64,000 bases of DNA from the NCBI RefSeq assembly GCF_019048265.1, contig NZ_CP077311.1, positions 2,923,001-2,987,000 on the forward strand. Direction: 5' to 3'. Below are positions 55,221 to 63,342 of the stretch, piece after piece (position 1 is the stretch's first letter; every line of letters begins with the position of its first letter). A program made the position numbers and the translations under genes. This DNA is from Aeromonas sp. FDAARGOS 1405 (lineage in GTDB: Bacteria > Pseudomonadota > Gammaproteobacteria > Enterobacterales > Aeromonadaceae). The notes below the pieces were generated by a model. It was given only the letters and a program-made list of their open reading frames with translations, had not been told where the DNA came from and did no database searches.

Positions 55221-56720
55221 TTATGCCTTTGCCTGACGCCACTTAGTTAGCCATCGATACTGTTCGGGATGAATGCGTAACAGCTCTGCGATAACTGCTT
55301 CACGCTTATCGGCTGTCATCCGGGTAAGAAGCGACCTGACATCCGACATAATACTGTCACGACCAGCGCCTCTGGCTTCCGCCTTGCAATACCACTCATG
55401 TCCCTCACTAATGTTGCCAAGTTCGATACAGACTGCACCAAGAAGTGTGCAGGGGCGAAAGTTGTTGGGTTGAAGGTGGTGAGCTTCGGCACCCATGTTC
55501 AATGCTGCAGTATGTTCGCCACGGTCACGCATCGCACCACCATGCGTGGTGAGAATGGCTGATTTCAGCTTTGGCTGACCCTGCCTCTTGGCTGGGATGG
55601 CACTCAGCAGCGCAATCGCCTCATTCGATGCTGCGCATTTACGCAAGTGTCCGCTGGCATTGACTGCACTCCATGGGTTCTTGCTGTTGTGGTACTCCGC
55701 TAACCAGTGATCCGCTTCAAGTCGGTTGTAGGTATGCAGAATCTCCTTTGTCTCGTACTCACGGCCATTGCTCTTGAGCCAGATGGTTTCAGTCTCCAGC
55801 AGCCGTGTACCTGCATCCAGCTTGAGAAGGATTGCCATGAGCTGTTTGAGGTGATGTGATTCGACATATCCAGCTACACCATACTTCTCCCTGAGTGCTT
55901 GGTTCTTCATCCGTGCGATGTACTTGGGGTCACTCTCACGCTGAATCCGCTCAGCCTCAAGTCGCACACTGCGGGCTTTCTGCTCGGCTTTATAACGTTC
56001 TTCATCTGCGGCCTTCTGAGCGGCGATCTCGCGTTGTTTCTGTTGCGCAAGCTCGTTTCGTTGCTCCTGTTCCGCTTTTCCTTTTTGGCCGAACTGCTCT
56101 TGGGATAGTTCACCGGTCAAGAAGCACAGCAAGGCATTCAACCCTCTGTTCAAGAGAAATTGTCTGTTAGCTGCTGATATCGTCGTGCCTTGTCCTGCCG
56201 CGACAAGGAGGCTGTGCAACCTGGCACCGCCCGTGATCGCACTGGTGATATCATCCACCCAGAATTGTCTGGCCAGTTCATGCGGGGGGAGGGACACAGA
56301 ATTCTGGCCATCGGCCAGACCATTTTTGATCCGAAATTTCTGCAGGTAATCCCAAGTGGGATTTTGTCTGGTCTTCTCTATATTAGCTTTGTCGTCTGGC
56401 TGAGCAGCCAATGGCTTCGTGATTGAAGGTTGGTAGCGATGCACAATCTTTCGGCCCTTAAAGTAAAGAGATTTAGAACGGCGCTGCTCCTGTTCTACCG
56501 CAGATTGGCGTCTGAACTCAGGGAGAGTCATATCGCCGTTGATAAAGCCTCTCAAGGCGTTAAGGTCATAGTTGGCTAGAATGTCACAGCGGGGCGGATT
56601 CAGAGGTTCATTCCTGAATATGGCTACGAGCAAACTATGGAGGTTATCGCCTATCGATAGGGCTGCAGGAATGTCATCGACACCGTAATAAGTAGCGAGA
56701 TCCATGGGCGAGATAGACAT
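55221..56720 (-). CDS. Unknown 499-residue protein with a duplicated N-terminal module and helical repeats
   Basis: Start at ATG 56720 with AAGGAG upstream. Residues about 1-85 and about 155-235 are copies of one module: ATYYGVDDIPAALSIGDNLHSLLVA versus ARQFWVDDITSAITGGARLHSLLVA, then NYDLNALRGFINGDMTLPEF versus NRGLNALLCFLTGELSQEQF. A Gln/Glu/Ala/Lys coiled coil follows (about 235-290). The C-terminal half is helical, with TPR-like features (LKSAILTTHGGAMRDRGEHTAALNMG, CTLLGAVCIELGNISEGHEWYCKAEA). No catalytic motif or family is recognised. It lies 195 bases downstream of the NERD gene on the same strand, suggesting a two-gene unit. Confidence 0.75.
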   Translation of the reverse strand: MSISPMDLATYYGVDDIPAALSIGDNLHSLLVAIFRNEPLNPPRCDILANYDLNALRGFINGDMTLPEFRRQSAVEQEQRRSKSLYFKGRKIVHRYQPSITKPLAAQPDDKANIEKTRQNPTWDYLQKFRIKNGLADGQNSVSLPPHELARQFWVDDITSAITGGARLHSLLVAAGQGTTISAANRQFLLNRGLNALLCFLTGELSQEQFGQKGKAEQEQRNELAQQKQREIAAQKAADEERYKAEQKARSVRLEAERIQRESDPKYIARMKNQALREKYGVAGYVESHHLKQLMAILLKLDAGTRLLETETIWLKSNGREYETKEILHTYNRLEADHWLAEYHNSKNPWSAVNASGHLRKCAASNEAIALLSAIPAKRQGQPKLKSAILTTHGGAMRDRGEHTAALNMGAEAHHLQPNNFRPCTLLGAVCIELGNISEGHEWYCKAEARGAGRDSIMSDVRSLLTRMTADKREAVIAELLRIHPEQYRWLTKWRQAKA

Positions 56721-56915
56721 CGAGCACACTCCTTGTGCAAAAAAAGAATTAGTACAATAGCGCCGCTGGCTTTTTACCCGCAATGGGTAGCTTCAAATTC
56801 ATCGCTGCGAATCCCCCCTGTGTTCCCCTATACCCCAAAAGCCTCAAACCGAGGGGAATTCAAGGGAGGGGGACTTTTGCCGACTGATGCAAAATCAGTC
56901 GGCAATACAGTCTTG

Positions 56916-57824
56916 TTAGCCTGCCTTGGCGACGTCCCGTACTTTTTGCTCTACTTGGTGCGCTATGGCCCGAATCTGAGCCAGTTCTAGTGAGCCTGCC
57001 CTAAATTGGGGGAGTTGCTTGGGGAGTGCAGCGGCACTGACGATGTAGGGGAAGGTGATCTTCTGGCGTAAATCTACAAACCAGCCAGGTAGAACCAGAA
57101 CGCCACCTACCGGGACTTCGGTCCCAGTTGCACTGTTGAGCCAGTTACGCACAGTGGTGACGTTACGGCGGACCTGTTCGAGCGGCGCTTTTTCAACATG
57201 GTTTGGGAAGTGAAGCGCATCATTTTCGACCCGAACCTTGAACTGTTTTTCTCCATTGTTGATGGGTTTGGAGCGACCCTTAGTCTCGATGACAAAGACC
57301 CCGTTAGGGCAGATGATCAAATGGTCGATGTTGAATCCATCAAACGGGATATCGTGGTAAACCCGATAGGGGGGCTGTTGGGGCCTAACGATTTGGTCCA
57401 GCTCCTGACCCACTGCCAGTTCACAGGAGTAACCCAGCTTGAGGTGTTGAACCTTGTTGGCCATTTTGTAAGTTTTGGTTGTGCCATAGATAAAGAGACC
57501 CAGCATGACTACCCCAGAAGTCAGCATCACAGTCGTGCTCATAGCCTTCTTATCGATGTAGCTCTGTAACAAGAGGTAGAACCCGATCATCATCATGGTC
57601 AATGGCGTGAATAGCATTTGGGAAAAGAGGTCTATCTGTAGGTCTTGGATTTGCTGTTGCAGGGTGTGACCCGCTGGCCTGAGCAGGTCGGCGGTCAACG
57701 GGCTGACCCTATGTGAGCGAAGCCTCTTTCTTATTAGCAAGATGATCCCAACTGATAAGAATATCGGGCCCAAGAACAAGCCAGAAGTTGCCAGAACAGA
57801 TACCGCGAGCGACGAGAGTTCCAT
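56916..57824 (-). CDS. NERD-domain membrane-anchored nuclease-like protein
   Basis: A 302-residue protein. Three hydrophobic segments (about residues 10-30, 70-90, 96-114) precede a NERD domain (about 130-245), a branch of the PD-(D/E)XK nuclease superfamily. Candidate catalytic residues are intact: Glu135/Glu141 in GYSCELAVGQEL, Asp167 in FNIDHLI and Glu180-x-Lys182 in VFVIETKGRSK. NERD proteins are linked to DNA processing and appear in some defence loci. Localisation to the inner membrane with a cytoplasmic nuclease face is the simplest reading. The start at 57824 has a weak ribosome site. Confidence 0.85.
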   Translation of the reverse strand: MELSSLAVSVLATSGLFLGPIFLSVGIILLIRKRLRSHRVSPLTADLLRPAGHTLQQQIQDLQIDLFSQMLFTPLTMMMIGFYLLLQSYIDKKAMSTTVMLTSGVVMLGLFIYGTTKTYKMANKVQHLKLGYSCELAVGQELDQIVRPQQPPYRVYHDIPFDGFNIDHLIICPNGVFVIETKGRSKPINNGEKQFKVRVENDALHFPNHVEKAPLEQVRRNVTTVRNWLNSATGTEVPVGGVLVLPGWFVDLRQKITFPYIVSAAALPKQLPQFRAGSLELAQIRAIAHQVEQKVRDVAKAG

Positions 57825-58101
57825 TTCATGCGTCTTTTGGGGAATGTGGTGAGGTCAGGTTAGCTGACCTATAGGAGTCTATCCATTGGGATGTGGGGTA
57901 AGTATCACAGTATCTGATTATCCCCAATGGATATCTTACACCTTGTGGTGTTAGTGAGATAAAACAGAGAGTTACTGCGCCTCCTTTGTGCGCAAATGGG
58001 GTTCGTTGCGCTTGGGTTTACTTGGCTGGTTATATGTTTACTGATGCGACCCGGAAGCTGGGCGGCTGTAGCAACTCACTCGGTGGCCTTAGCAAGCAGT
58101 C

Positions 58102-59108
58102 CTATGACAGCACTTCCCAATGCCCACCCTTGCGCGGACCAACAAAGCGCAATCGCCCCGCTTTAACCAATGCGGCAGCTGCTCGCTCCACCGTGCTGGT
58201 CGATTTGCCTATTCGCTCGGCTACTTGTGTCAGGGTCAGGGCAGGCTCGCTCGCTAAGATCGCCAACACTGCATCCGGTGTTTTTGCCCGCATTTCTACC
58301 TTCATTTCTACCCTCACTTTTTCTGGCGGGGTGGGCTGAGATGTCGGCTGTGCGGTAATCGCTTCGGCCAACGCATCTCGCAGCGCCTCTAGCAGAAACA
58401 GAATAAAATCGGTGTAGTCACTCAGCCTGTCGGCCTGACTTAATTGGTGGTAGTAGTGCTCTTGGCGCTCTTTGATGATCGCTTCCACCGGCAGGAAGGC
58501 CATCACTGGTTGCCAACGGCTCAAGATCAGCGTTTGCCACAAGCGTCCCATACGACCATTTCCATCTGAAAAGGGGTGGATAAACTCCAACTCGTAGTGC
58601 AAGGCACAAGAGGCGATCAAGGGATGGGCCTCTGTTTCTGCCAACCATTGCATCAGTTGTTCCATCAGACGCGGACCTGAGTCGCGGGGGGAGCCATATG
58701 CACTAATTGCTCACCTCGATAGATGCCGACCCCACTGCTACGCCATTGCCCTGCGTCATCGCATAACCCGTGCATCAAACGTCCATGGGCCCTGAGCAAA
58801 TCCGCAGAAGAGGTAGGGGCCCAAGCCGACATTGCTTCATAAGCGGCAAACGCATTGCGCACCTCCTGGATCTCACGGGGCAATCCCAGTACAGGTTTGC
58901 CGTCGATCACTGCCGTGACTTGATCCAGGCTCAGGGTGTTGTGCTCGATAGCCAGGGATGCCTGGATGGTGCGGATCCGGTTTTCCCGGCGCAGCATGGG
59001 GACTTGCGAGCTCTGCATCGAGCGCCATTGCCCCACCAATTCTGCGATCTCCGCCACCCGGCTCAACATGGCGTGGGTCAGGGTGAAGGGAGGGGAATAG
59101 GCTGCCAT
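58102..59108 (-). pseudogene. fic: Fic-domain protein (AMPylase-type), split by a frameshift
   Basis: The N-terminal part (58665-59108, ATG after GGAG) carries the class II inhibitory-helix sequence SLAIEHNTLS and a Fic N-terminal helical domain. The rest (58102-58665) has the catalytic HPFSDGNGRMGR and a C-terminal winged helix (LTQVAERIGKSTSTVERAAAAL). The join occurs near 58672: reading frame 1 ends VHMAPPATQVRV-stop, and adding one base would continue into LMEQLMQWLAE. The stop and second ATG overlap as TGATG, so reinitiation could still make two pieces. If whole, the enzyme would transfer AMP or another nucleotide to a target protein. Confidence 0.8.
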
Positions 59109-59315
59109 GGGGGACTCCGACTGAAACGATTGCAAATGCGAAGGCTCAGAGATTATCAGATCGGGGGCAAGACCAACACGGCGGCGTATCTTTGCGAATT
59201 CTGTGATAAGCGGTATGCGATGTTCTATGACGGAGTGCGATTTGTTGCGAACTTGCGGTGTTACTCGCTCCATCTACTTGCTATTTCATGCGATGAGATG
59301 CAAACGAAGCTCTTT

Positions 59316-59372
59316 GATTTAAAATCCCTCGACGTTCGCGTCGTGCCGGTTCGATTCCGGCCTCGGCACCAT
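59316..59372 (+). repeat. attR: truncated tRNA-Leu 3' half
   Basis: 51 bases identical to tRNA-Leu positions 50051-50101, followed by CACCAT with one G missing. It lacks the acceptor 5' strand and D-arm, so it is not a tRNA gene. It marks the right end of the island. Confidence 0.9.
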
Positions 59373-59392
59373 ATTAGAGCCTTAAAAATACC

Positions 59393-59427
59393 AAAACCCG
59401 CATAGCCAAAGGCTTTGCGGGTTTTTT
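59393..59427 (+). terminator. Original chromosomal terminator of the tRNA operon
   Basis: AAAACCCGCATAGCC-AAA-GGCTTTGCGGGTTTTTT. It lies just after attR and probably ended the tRNA transcript before the island inserted. Confidence 0.85.
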
Positions 59428-60322
59428 GTTGTATCTAGTCGGCTAATCTGGCCTTGTGATATTCCTCCGTGATTAGGGGACGCATGTTCCGGCAGGGGGG
59501 AAAAAGCCCTCCATATGTTTGCTATGCCTGGCTGTGAGGTGGTGGATTATCCTCCCTGCACTTGTCATCTACTCCCAATTGAAACGGGAGATCCCTCCAT
59601 TTCGCCATCCGACTCCATGGGGTCACAAGTAAGGGGCGCTGGTCAGCAGCAGAGGCTGCCTGATGAAATAGGCCCTCCCTATCGGGGGAAGTACAGGCGC
59701 CTCAGGTTCTGCCCCGGTAGAAAGGAGAGGGGCTGGTACCAGTTGTCTATCCAGAGGTTTCCTTGAAAGAGGCAAGGGCCAAGAGAGAGGAAGCTGCAGG
59801 CTGCGGGCGGATGTTATCGGCCCAAGTCTTGCCCGAAAGCAGAGCAAGGTGATCCGCGGCTCATCAGTGAGACCCGCTTTGCGGTTATTGCCAGAGTCGC
59901 ACCAGAGTCGGCTAGCCATGCACCAGCGCCGCGGCGGACAACTGGTGGCGGGCGATAAGCTGTTCGACATCGAGCCCCGCTATGGCGACATCCACCTCAT
60001 TCCACTTACCGCCCATAACCGCTGCAGTTCGAGCGTCTGAGGGGCCTCCTTCGTCAGACTCGAGGTATCGTTGGGGGCACCCCATCCACCCCCAGTCCCA
60101 CCGGCCGCCCAAAACCCAGATAGTCATCAACTAATCGTCAGTTAATAAAAGTTTGTGCCAGCGCAAAAAATCACTCTTTTCTGATAGTTAGCCCATTAAA
60201 ACCATAGATAAGACCACTCTGGCTCCGTAATATGGCGACGGGCGTCTGTTGGCCCCTTTTCCGAGATCAATGGTCAACGGCGCAATCTGGTAGCGAGAGT
60301 CAGGGGCGGTAGCCACTTTAGC
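59428..60322. other. Degenerate GC-rich stretch with no intact gene
   Basis: Only short ORFs of irregular codon use are present on both strands. A 30-40 codon fragment around 59917-60037 reads QLVAGDKLFDIEPRYGDIHLIPL and could be the broken end of an unidentified gene. No promoter or RNA structure was convincing. Confidence 0.5.
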
Positions 60323-60364
60323 GTAGGGTCGATTAGCGAAGCGTAATCGTCCGCGGTCACCATC
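60323..60364 (+). repeat. Palindromic dispersed repeat, copy 1
   Basis: 42 bases beginning GTAGGGTCGATTAGCGAAGC and ending CCATC; 41 match copy 2 at 60971. The centre CGATTAGCGAAGCGTAATCG folds on itself. Confidence 0.8.
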
Positions 60365-60542
60365 TTTACCCCATATGGGTGAGGCTCATGGCGCAATCCA
60401 CAAAGCCTGTTGCCACAAGCAAACCTGCGCCGAATAGAGGTGCAATTCACTTCCTTCGTTGCATCCTGCGGTATGGGTCACTGGCTGGTCAGCTATTGAT
60501 GCCGTTTGGCCCAACGCCCGTCGCTACTGAGCATGCTCAGCG

Positions 60543-60851
60543 TTATTTGACCCGCATCAGGCGATGGCAGATGTCGCCCAGCTCGAACTGGATTACCTGG
60601 GATCGCTGCATGGCATCTACCCGCTGCAGCATGTCGGCGTTGTACTGTTTGCGCCGCATCCACTGCATAGGCTCTTCGAAGCTGCCTTCATTGACGATAA
60701 AGGTATCCGTGTAGGTGTCGTTCACTATGCTGACCACCCAGATGCGCTGCTGAAACTCCGAGAGTTCTGCAAAGAGCGCGGCGCCACGGGTTGCGAGCCA
60801 GCGTACTGCCCGAGTGATCCTGTTTTTACTCTCGACGAGCCGGTTTGCCAT
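60543..60851 (-). CDS. Hypothetical 102-residue protein between direct repeats
   Basis: The minus-strand reading has codon choice like nearby chromosomal genes and a balanced composition (MANRLVESKNRITRAVRWLA, then GSFEEPMQWMRRKQY and CHRLMRVK). The ribosome site is poor. The opposite strand is also open for 97 codons, so the orientation is not certain. No family recognised. Copies of the 42-base repeat lie about 180 bases beyond the 3' end and 120 bases before the 5' end. Confidence 0.5.
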   Translation of the reverse strand: MANRLVESKNRITRAVRWLATRGAALFAELSEFQQRIWVVSIVNDTYTDTFIVNEGSFEEPMQWMRRKQYNADMLQRVDAMQRSQVIQFELGDICHRLMRVK

Positions 60852-60970
60852 AACTGATAAGGGTTGGATAAAGGACGGTTGGGCATCCTAGCATTCCAGT
60901 GGATGGGTCACCAAGCAGCGGGAGAGTTGCCTCTCCCACCACGGGATGAGACGCAGGGTGCAATAAGCCT

Positions 60971-61012
60971 GTAGGGTCGATTAGCGAAGCGTAATCGTCC
61001 GCGGTAACCATC
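60971..61012 (+). repeat. Palindromic dispersed repeat, copy 2
   Basis: Same orientation as copy 1 and one base different (GGTAACC for GGTCACC). It is followed by a CCCTCTCCC-CTTGC-GGGAGAGGG hairpin at 61013-61036. Confidence 0.8.
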
Positions 61013-61400
61013 CCCTCTCCCCTTGCGGGAGAGGGTTAGGGGTTCGGTAACATCTTTGCATGGCGGAATATCATCTCCCTAAATGGCATGCCTTCGCCAT
61101 GCAGGACGCGAGGACTCCGTCCTCGACGGGGTTTCGCCGCCGCTGCGCGGCTTGGCGAGTGACTTTTCTTTACGTGGCCAAATAAAAATCTCTCTGCAAC
61201 AGGTTAATCGCTCCTCGTGTATTCGAAGTAATGATGTGGAAAATCCTAGATACCCACCCATTTGGCATCTTAAATAGATTTATACAGAGTAGTCATACTT
61301 ACGCAGGTAATAACATGCCTAGGAGAAACAAACTTAATCTTAGAGAGCGAATAAGGCAATAAAACACGAACCATATATTAAATTTCAAATAGGTGACAAG
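61013..61400. other. Intergenic stretch marking the switch to AT-rich accessory DNA
   Basis: No gene seen. 61013-61175 contains successive small palindromes (GGCATG-CCTTC-GCCATGC; GAGGAC-TCC-GTCCTC). Composition then drops sharply in GC up to the next gene; AGGTGACAAG just before 61401 is its ribosome site. Confidence 0.55.
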
Positions 61401-62102
61401 ATGACAAAAAGACATAGTTCTAATCGTGCAATATTAATTCTAGAATCACCATGGGAACTTGATTATAGTGACTCTAACAGAACAAGCGTTCTTCCTTTTG
61501 TTGAAGGTGTTGGTAAACTTGCTGGTGACACAGAGGTTTATCATGCTAACTTTTATGATAGAAGTAGCTTTTTAAAAGCTTTGGACTGTCTGTGCAAAAG
61601 AAAATTCACTAATACCACGGTCTATATTGCAGCTCATGGCTACAAGAAAAAGGTCGGCAATGTATCAATTTCAGACCTTATCTGGGAGGTAGGTTTACGC
61701 TCAAAAGAATGCAATATCACAGGGTTGATGATAGGTTCATGTTTTGTTGGCGAAAACACAAGCACAATGGAAGCTTATTTAGAAGGTACTAATCTTAAAT
61801 GGTGTGCGGGATATTCCTCTACTTCTTTATGGCTGGAGGGAACATTGATTGACTGCGCGATATTATCCAGAATGACCGATTTAGATGAAACTGATTATGC
61901 AGACAAAGACAACATGATTCATCACTTCGCAAGTTCCATCGCAGCATTTTCTGACTCATTTAAAATTGGTCGAGACTACAGAAAACAGCCAGTCCCTTTA
62001 AATAAGTCGCTTCAATTTGTCATACAACCAAGTGGAAAAGGAAAGCGAGCTAAATGTGTTAGTGAAGAAGTCTTTGAGGTAAGGGCATCACTGCAGCTTT
62101 AA
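61401..62102 (+). CDS. Caspase/CHAT-like cysteine peptidase candidate
   Basis: A 233-residue protein with no signal peptide. VYIAAHGYKKKVG (His79) and GLMIGSCFVGE (Cys114) have the order, spacing and strand context of the His-Cys dyad in the caspase/metacaspase/CHAT/gingipain clan (strand-HG, strand-xSC). A following strand WCAGYSSTSLWLEG also fits the fold. The start has a good AGGTGAC ribosome site. The AT-rich composition points to acquisition. It is a stand-alone protease domain without visible sensor fusion; downstream genes may provide partners. Assignment is by motif only. Confidence 0.7.
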   Translation: MTKRHSSNRAILILESPWELDYSDSNRTSVLPFVEGVGKLAGDTEVYHANFYDRSSFLKALDCLCKRKFTNTTVYIAAHGYKKKVGNVSISDLIWEVGLRSKECNITGLMIGSCFVGENTSTMEAYLEGTNLKWCAGYSSTSLWLEGTLIDCAILSRMTDLDETDYADKDNMIHHFASSIAAFSDSFKIGRDYRKQPVPLNKSLQFVIQPSGKGKRAKCVSEEVFEVRASLQL

Positions 62103-62113
62103 TATAAGTAAAA

Positions 62114-62217
62114 GCCCCCATAAAAATAATTAACCTTTTCATTTTAACAAAAAAACAGTAAGGCGATTAAATGGGGGCATTAGCCTTATCACTATCTCAT
62201 GTACAATAATTAACCTT
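62114..62217. repeat. Long-range inverted repeat and paired direct repeats between two accessory genes
   Basis: GCCCCCAT at 62114-62121 pairs with ATGGGGGC at 62171-62178 around a 49-base AT-rich loop. AATAATTAACCTT occurs at 62125-62137 and again at 62205-62217 (80-base step), the second just before the next gene. Their function is unclear; they could be regulatory sites or traces of an insertion. Confidence 0.5.
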
Positions 62218-62234
62218 CGTGCCCAGTGGATTAT

Positions 62235-62891
62235 ATGGATGTTGACATAATTTCAAACTTGAGATCATTTAACCGCAAAGAGCGGTTTTACCTAATTGGC
62301 CAAATGCTGGGAAACCCAGAATTTCGCATGGATGACAACCAGCTTGATAAGATATCAAATCTAATCGGTCTCACCATCCCCAGAAAATACTTTGCTGCAA
62401 TGGATTACCACCTTGACTGGATCTATGCCAGCTTGTACCTGACTCAAAACAACCCTACGGGCCGCGTAGAACGCAATTTCATAGAGGAAAATGAAATTGA
62501 AACTGACTATCAAATATCAGGTGCTCAAGAGGATATAGATTTTCTTCTTGCCTTTGTAGACGAAAATAAAATAACCCACATTGTGATGATTGAGGCTAAA
62601 GGCGATAGCTACTTTAGCAATGGTCAGCTAGATAGCAAAAACAAACGATTTAAGGCTATTTTTGGTAACGAAAACACATGGCCAAATGTAAGGCCTCACT
62701 TCATAATTTGCAGTCCTAAAAAGCCACAAAAGATAAAGATAGAAGAGCCTGCCTACTTCATATTTAAAAACTCTAAATTACCTTGGCTTGAACTCGATAT
62801 GGGTAATGGAAAAAACAAAGTTACTCGATGTATTAAAAATGGCGAACCATCAAACAATGGTAAACATTGGAAGGTTGAAAGTCGCTTTTAA
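62235..62891 (+). CDS. PD-(D/E)XK nuclease-like protein
   Basis: A 218-residue protein (ATG 62235; an in-frame GTG lies 9 bases upstream). The core GAQEDIDFLLAF (Asp102) and THIVMIEAKGDSYFSNGQLDSK (Glu120-x-Lys122, with a trailing Gln/Ser-Lys) is the arrangement of the restriction-endonuclease-like superfamily: an Asp on one strand, then E-x-K on the next. The N-terminal 90 residues are helical and unfamiliar. It follows the caspase-like gene by 132 bases in the same direction and is equally AT-rich. The exact substrate, DNA or RNA, is unknown. Confidence 0.7.
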   Translation: MDVDIISNLRSFNRKERFYLIGQMLGNPEFRMDDNQLDKISNLIGLTIPRKYFAAMDYHLDWIYASLYLTQNNPTGRVERNFIEENEIETDYQISGAQEDIDFLLAFVDENKITHIVMIEAKGDSYFSNGQLDSKNKRFKAIFGNENTWPNVRPHFIICSPKKPQKIKIEEPAYFIFKNSKLPWLELDMGNGKNKVTRCIKNGEPSNNGKHWKVESRF

Positions 62892-63342
62892 AAATATGGG
62901 TGCAACTCCGCTCACTCATTATCTCTGTTCTATCCTAGGCAAGGTCAGGAGGGTTGTTATCTCGCAGCCAGCCCCTCGCCCATCGTATGGAGAGGCCAAA
63001 TTTCCGCACCTATACAACAAGTGAAATCGGTTTGGTTAAATAGGTAAAATTGAATATTAATACAGCAGCAAGCGGCACACATCTCGAACGTCCGATTACG
63101 CTTCGCTAATCGAACCTACGGCCCTACAACACTGTTTTTTACACTGCAATATATGATGGAGTAGAAAAGGAGGTCAAACGAATATATTCAAGCATCAGAG
63201 ATAGACTGGTAGTAGTCTGATTTAATTTTTCGTAGCAACGATCAGGACATAACGAAGTTATATGGAAGGCTCTACTATCGGATTAGTGCCGCCTTCTATC
63301 TAATCACTGCTAGGGCCATGCCCATTATCAATATGAGTATTT
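62892..63342. other. 451-base gap with a palindromic repeat, no gene
   Basis: An inverted third copy of the dispersed palindrome core lies at 63092-63119. No ORF with support is present. Confidence 0.55.
63092..63119 (-). repeat. Palindromic dispersed repeat, copy 3 (inverted, diverged flanks)
   Basis: The reverse complement reads GTAGGTTCGATTAGCGAAGC and continues GTAATCGG, sharing the core with copies at 60323 and 60971. Confidence 0.7.

Larger units (their letters stand above)
50051..59372. mobile_element. Genomic island integrated in tRNA-Leu(TAA), integrase not found
   Basis: A 51-base identical direct repeat of the tRNA-Leu 3' half bounds 9.3 kb: 50051-50101 (attL, inside the intact tRNA) and 59316-59366 (attR), after which both read GCACCAT or CACCAT with a one-base gap. 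The interior is patchy and mostly AT-richer than the chromosome. Cargo: type VI effector with immunity candidates, IS5-family element, NERD gene and partner, split Fic gene. No tyrosine or serine recombinase gene lies between the repeats, so the island is probably no longer self-mobile. Confidence 0.8.

Noticed and set aside
59316..59372. A second tRNA-Leu gene
   Set aside because: Only the 3' half matches; the 5' acceptor strand, D-arm and one base before CACCA are missing, so it is an attachment-site remnant.
60564..60857. Plus-strand 97-codon ORF opposite the hypothetical gene
   Set aside because: Codon use favours the minus-strand reading; both remain weak, so only one was listed.
61070..61170. 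Integron attC site or CRISPR-like unit
   Set aside because: The small palindromes are not repeated with constant spacing, and no core GTTRRRY/RYYYAAC pair or spacer array exists.
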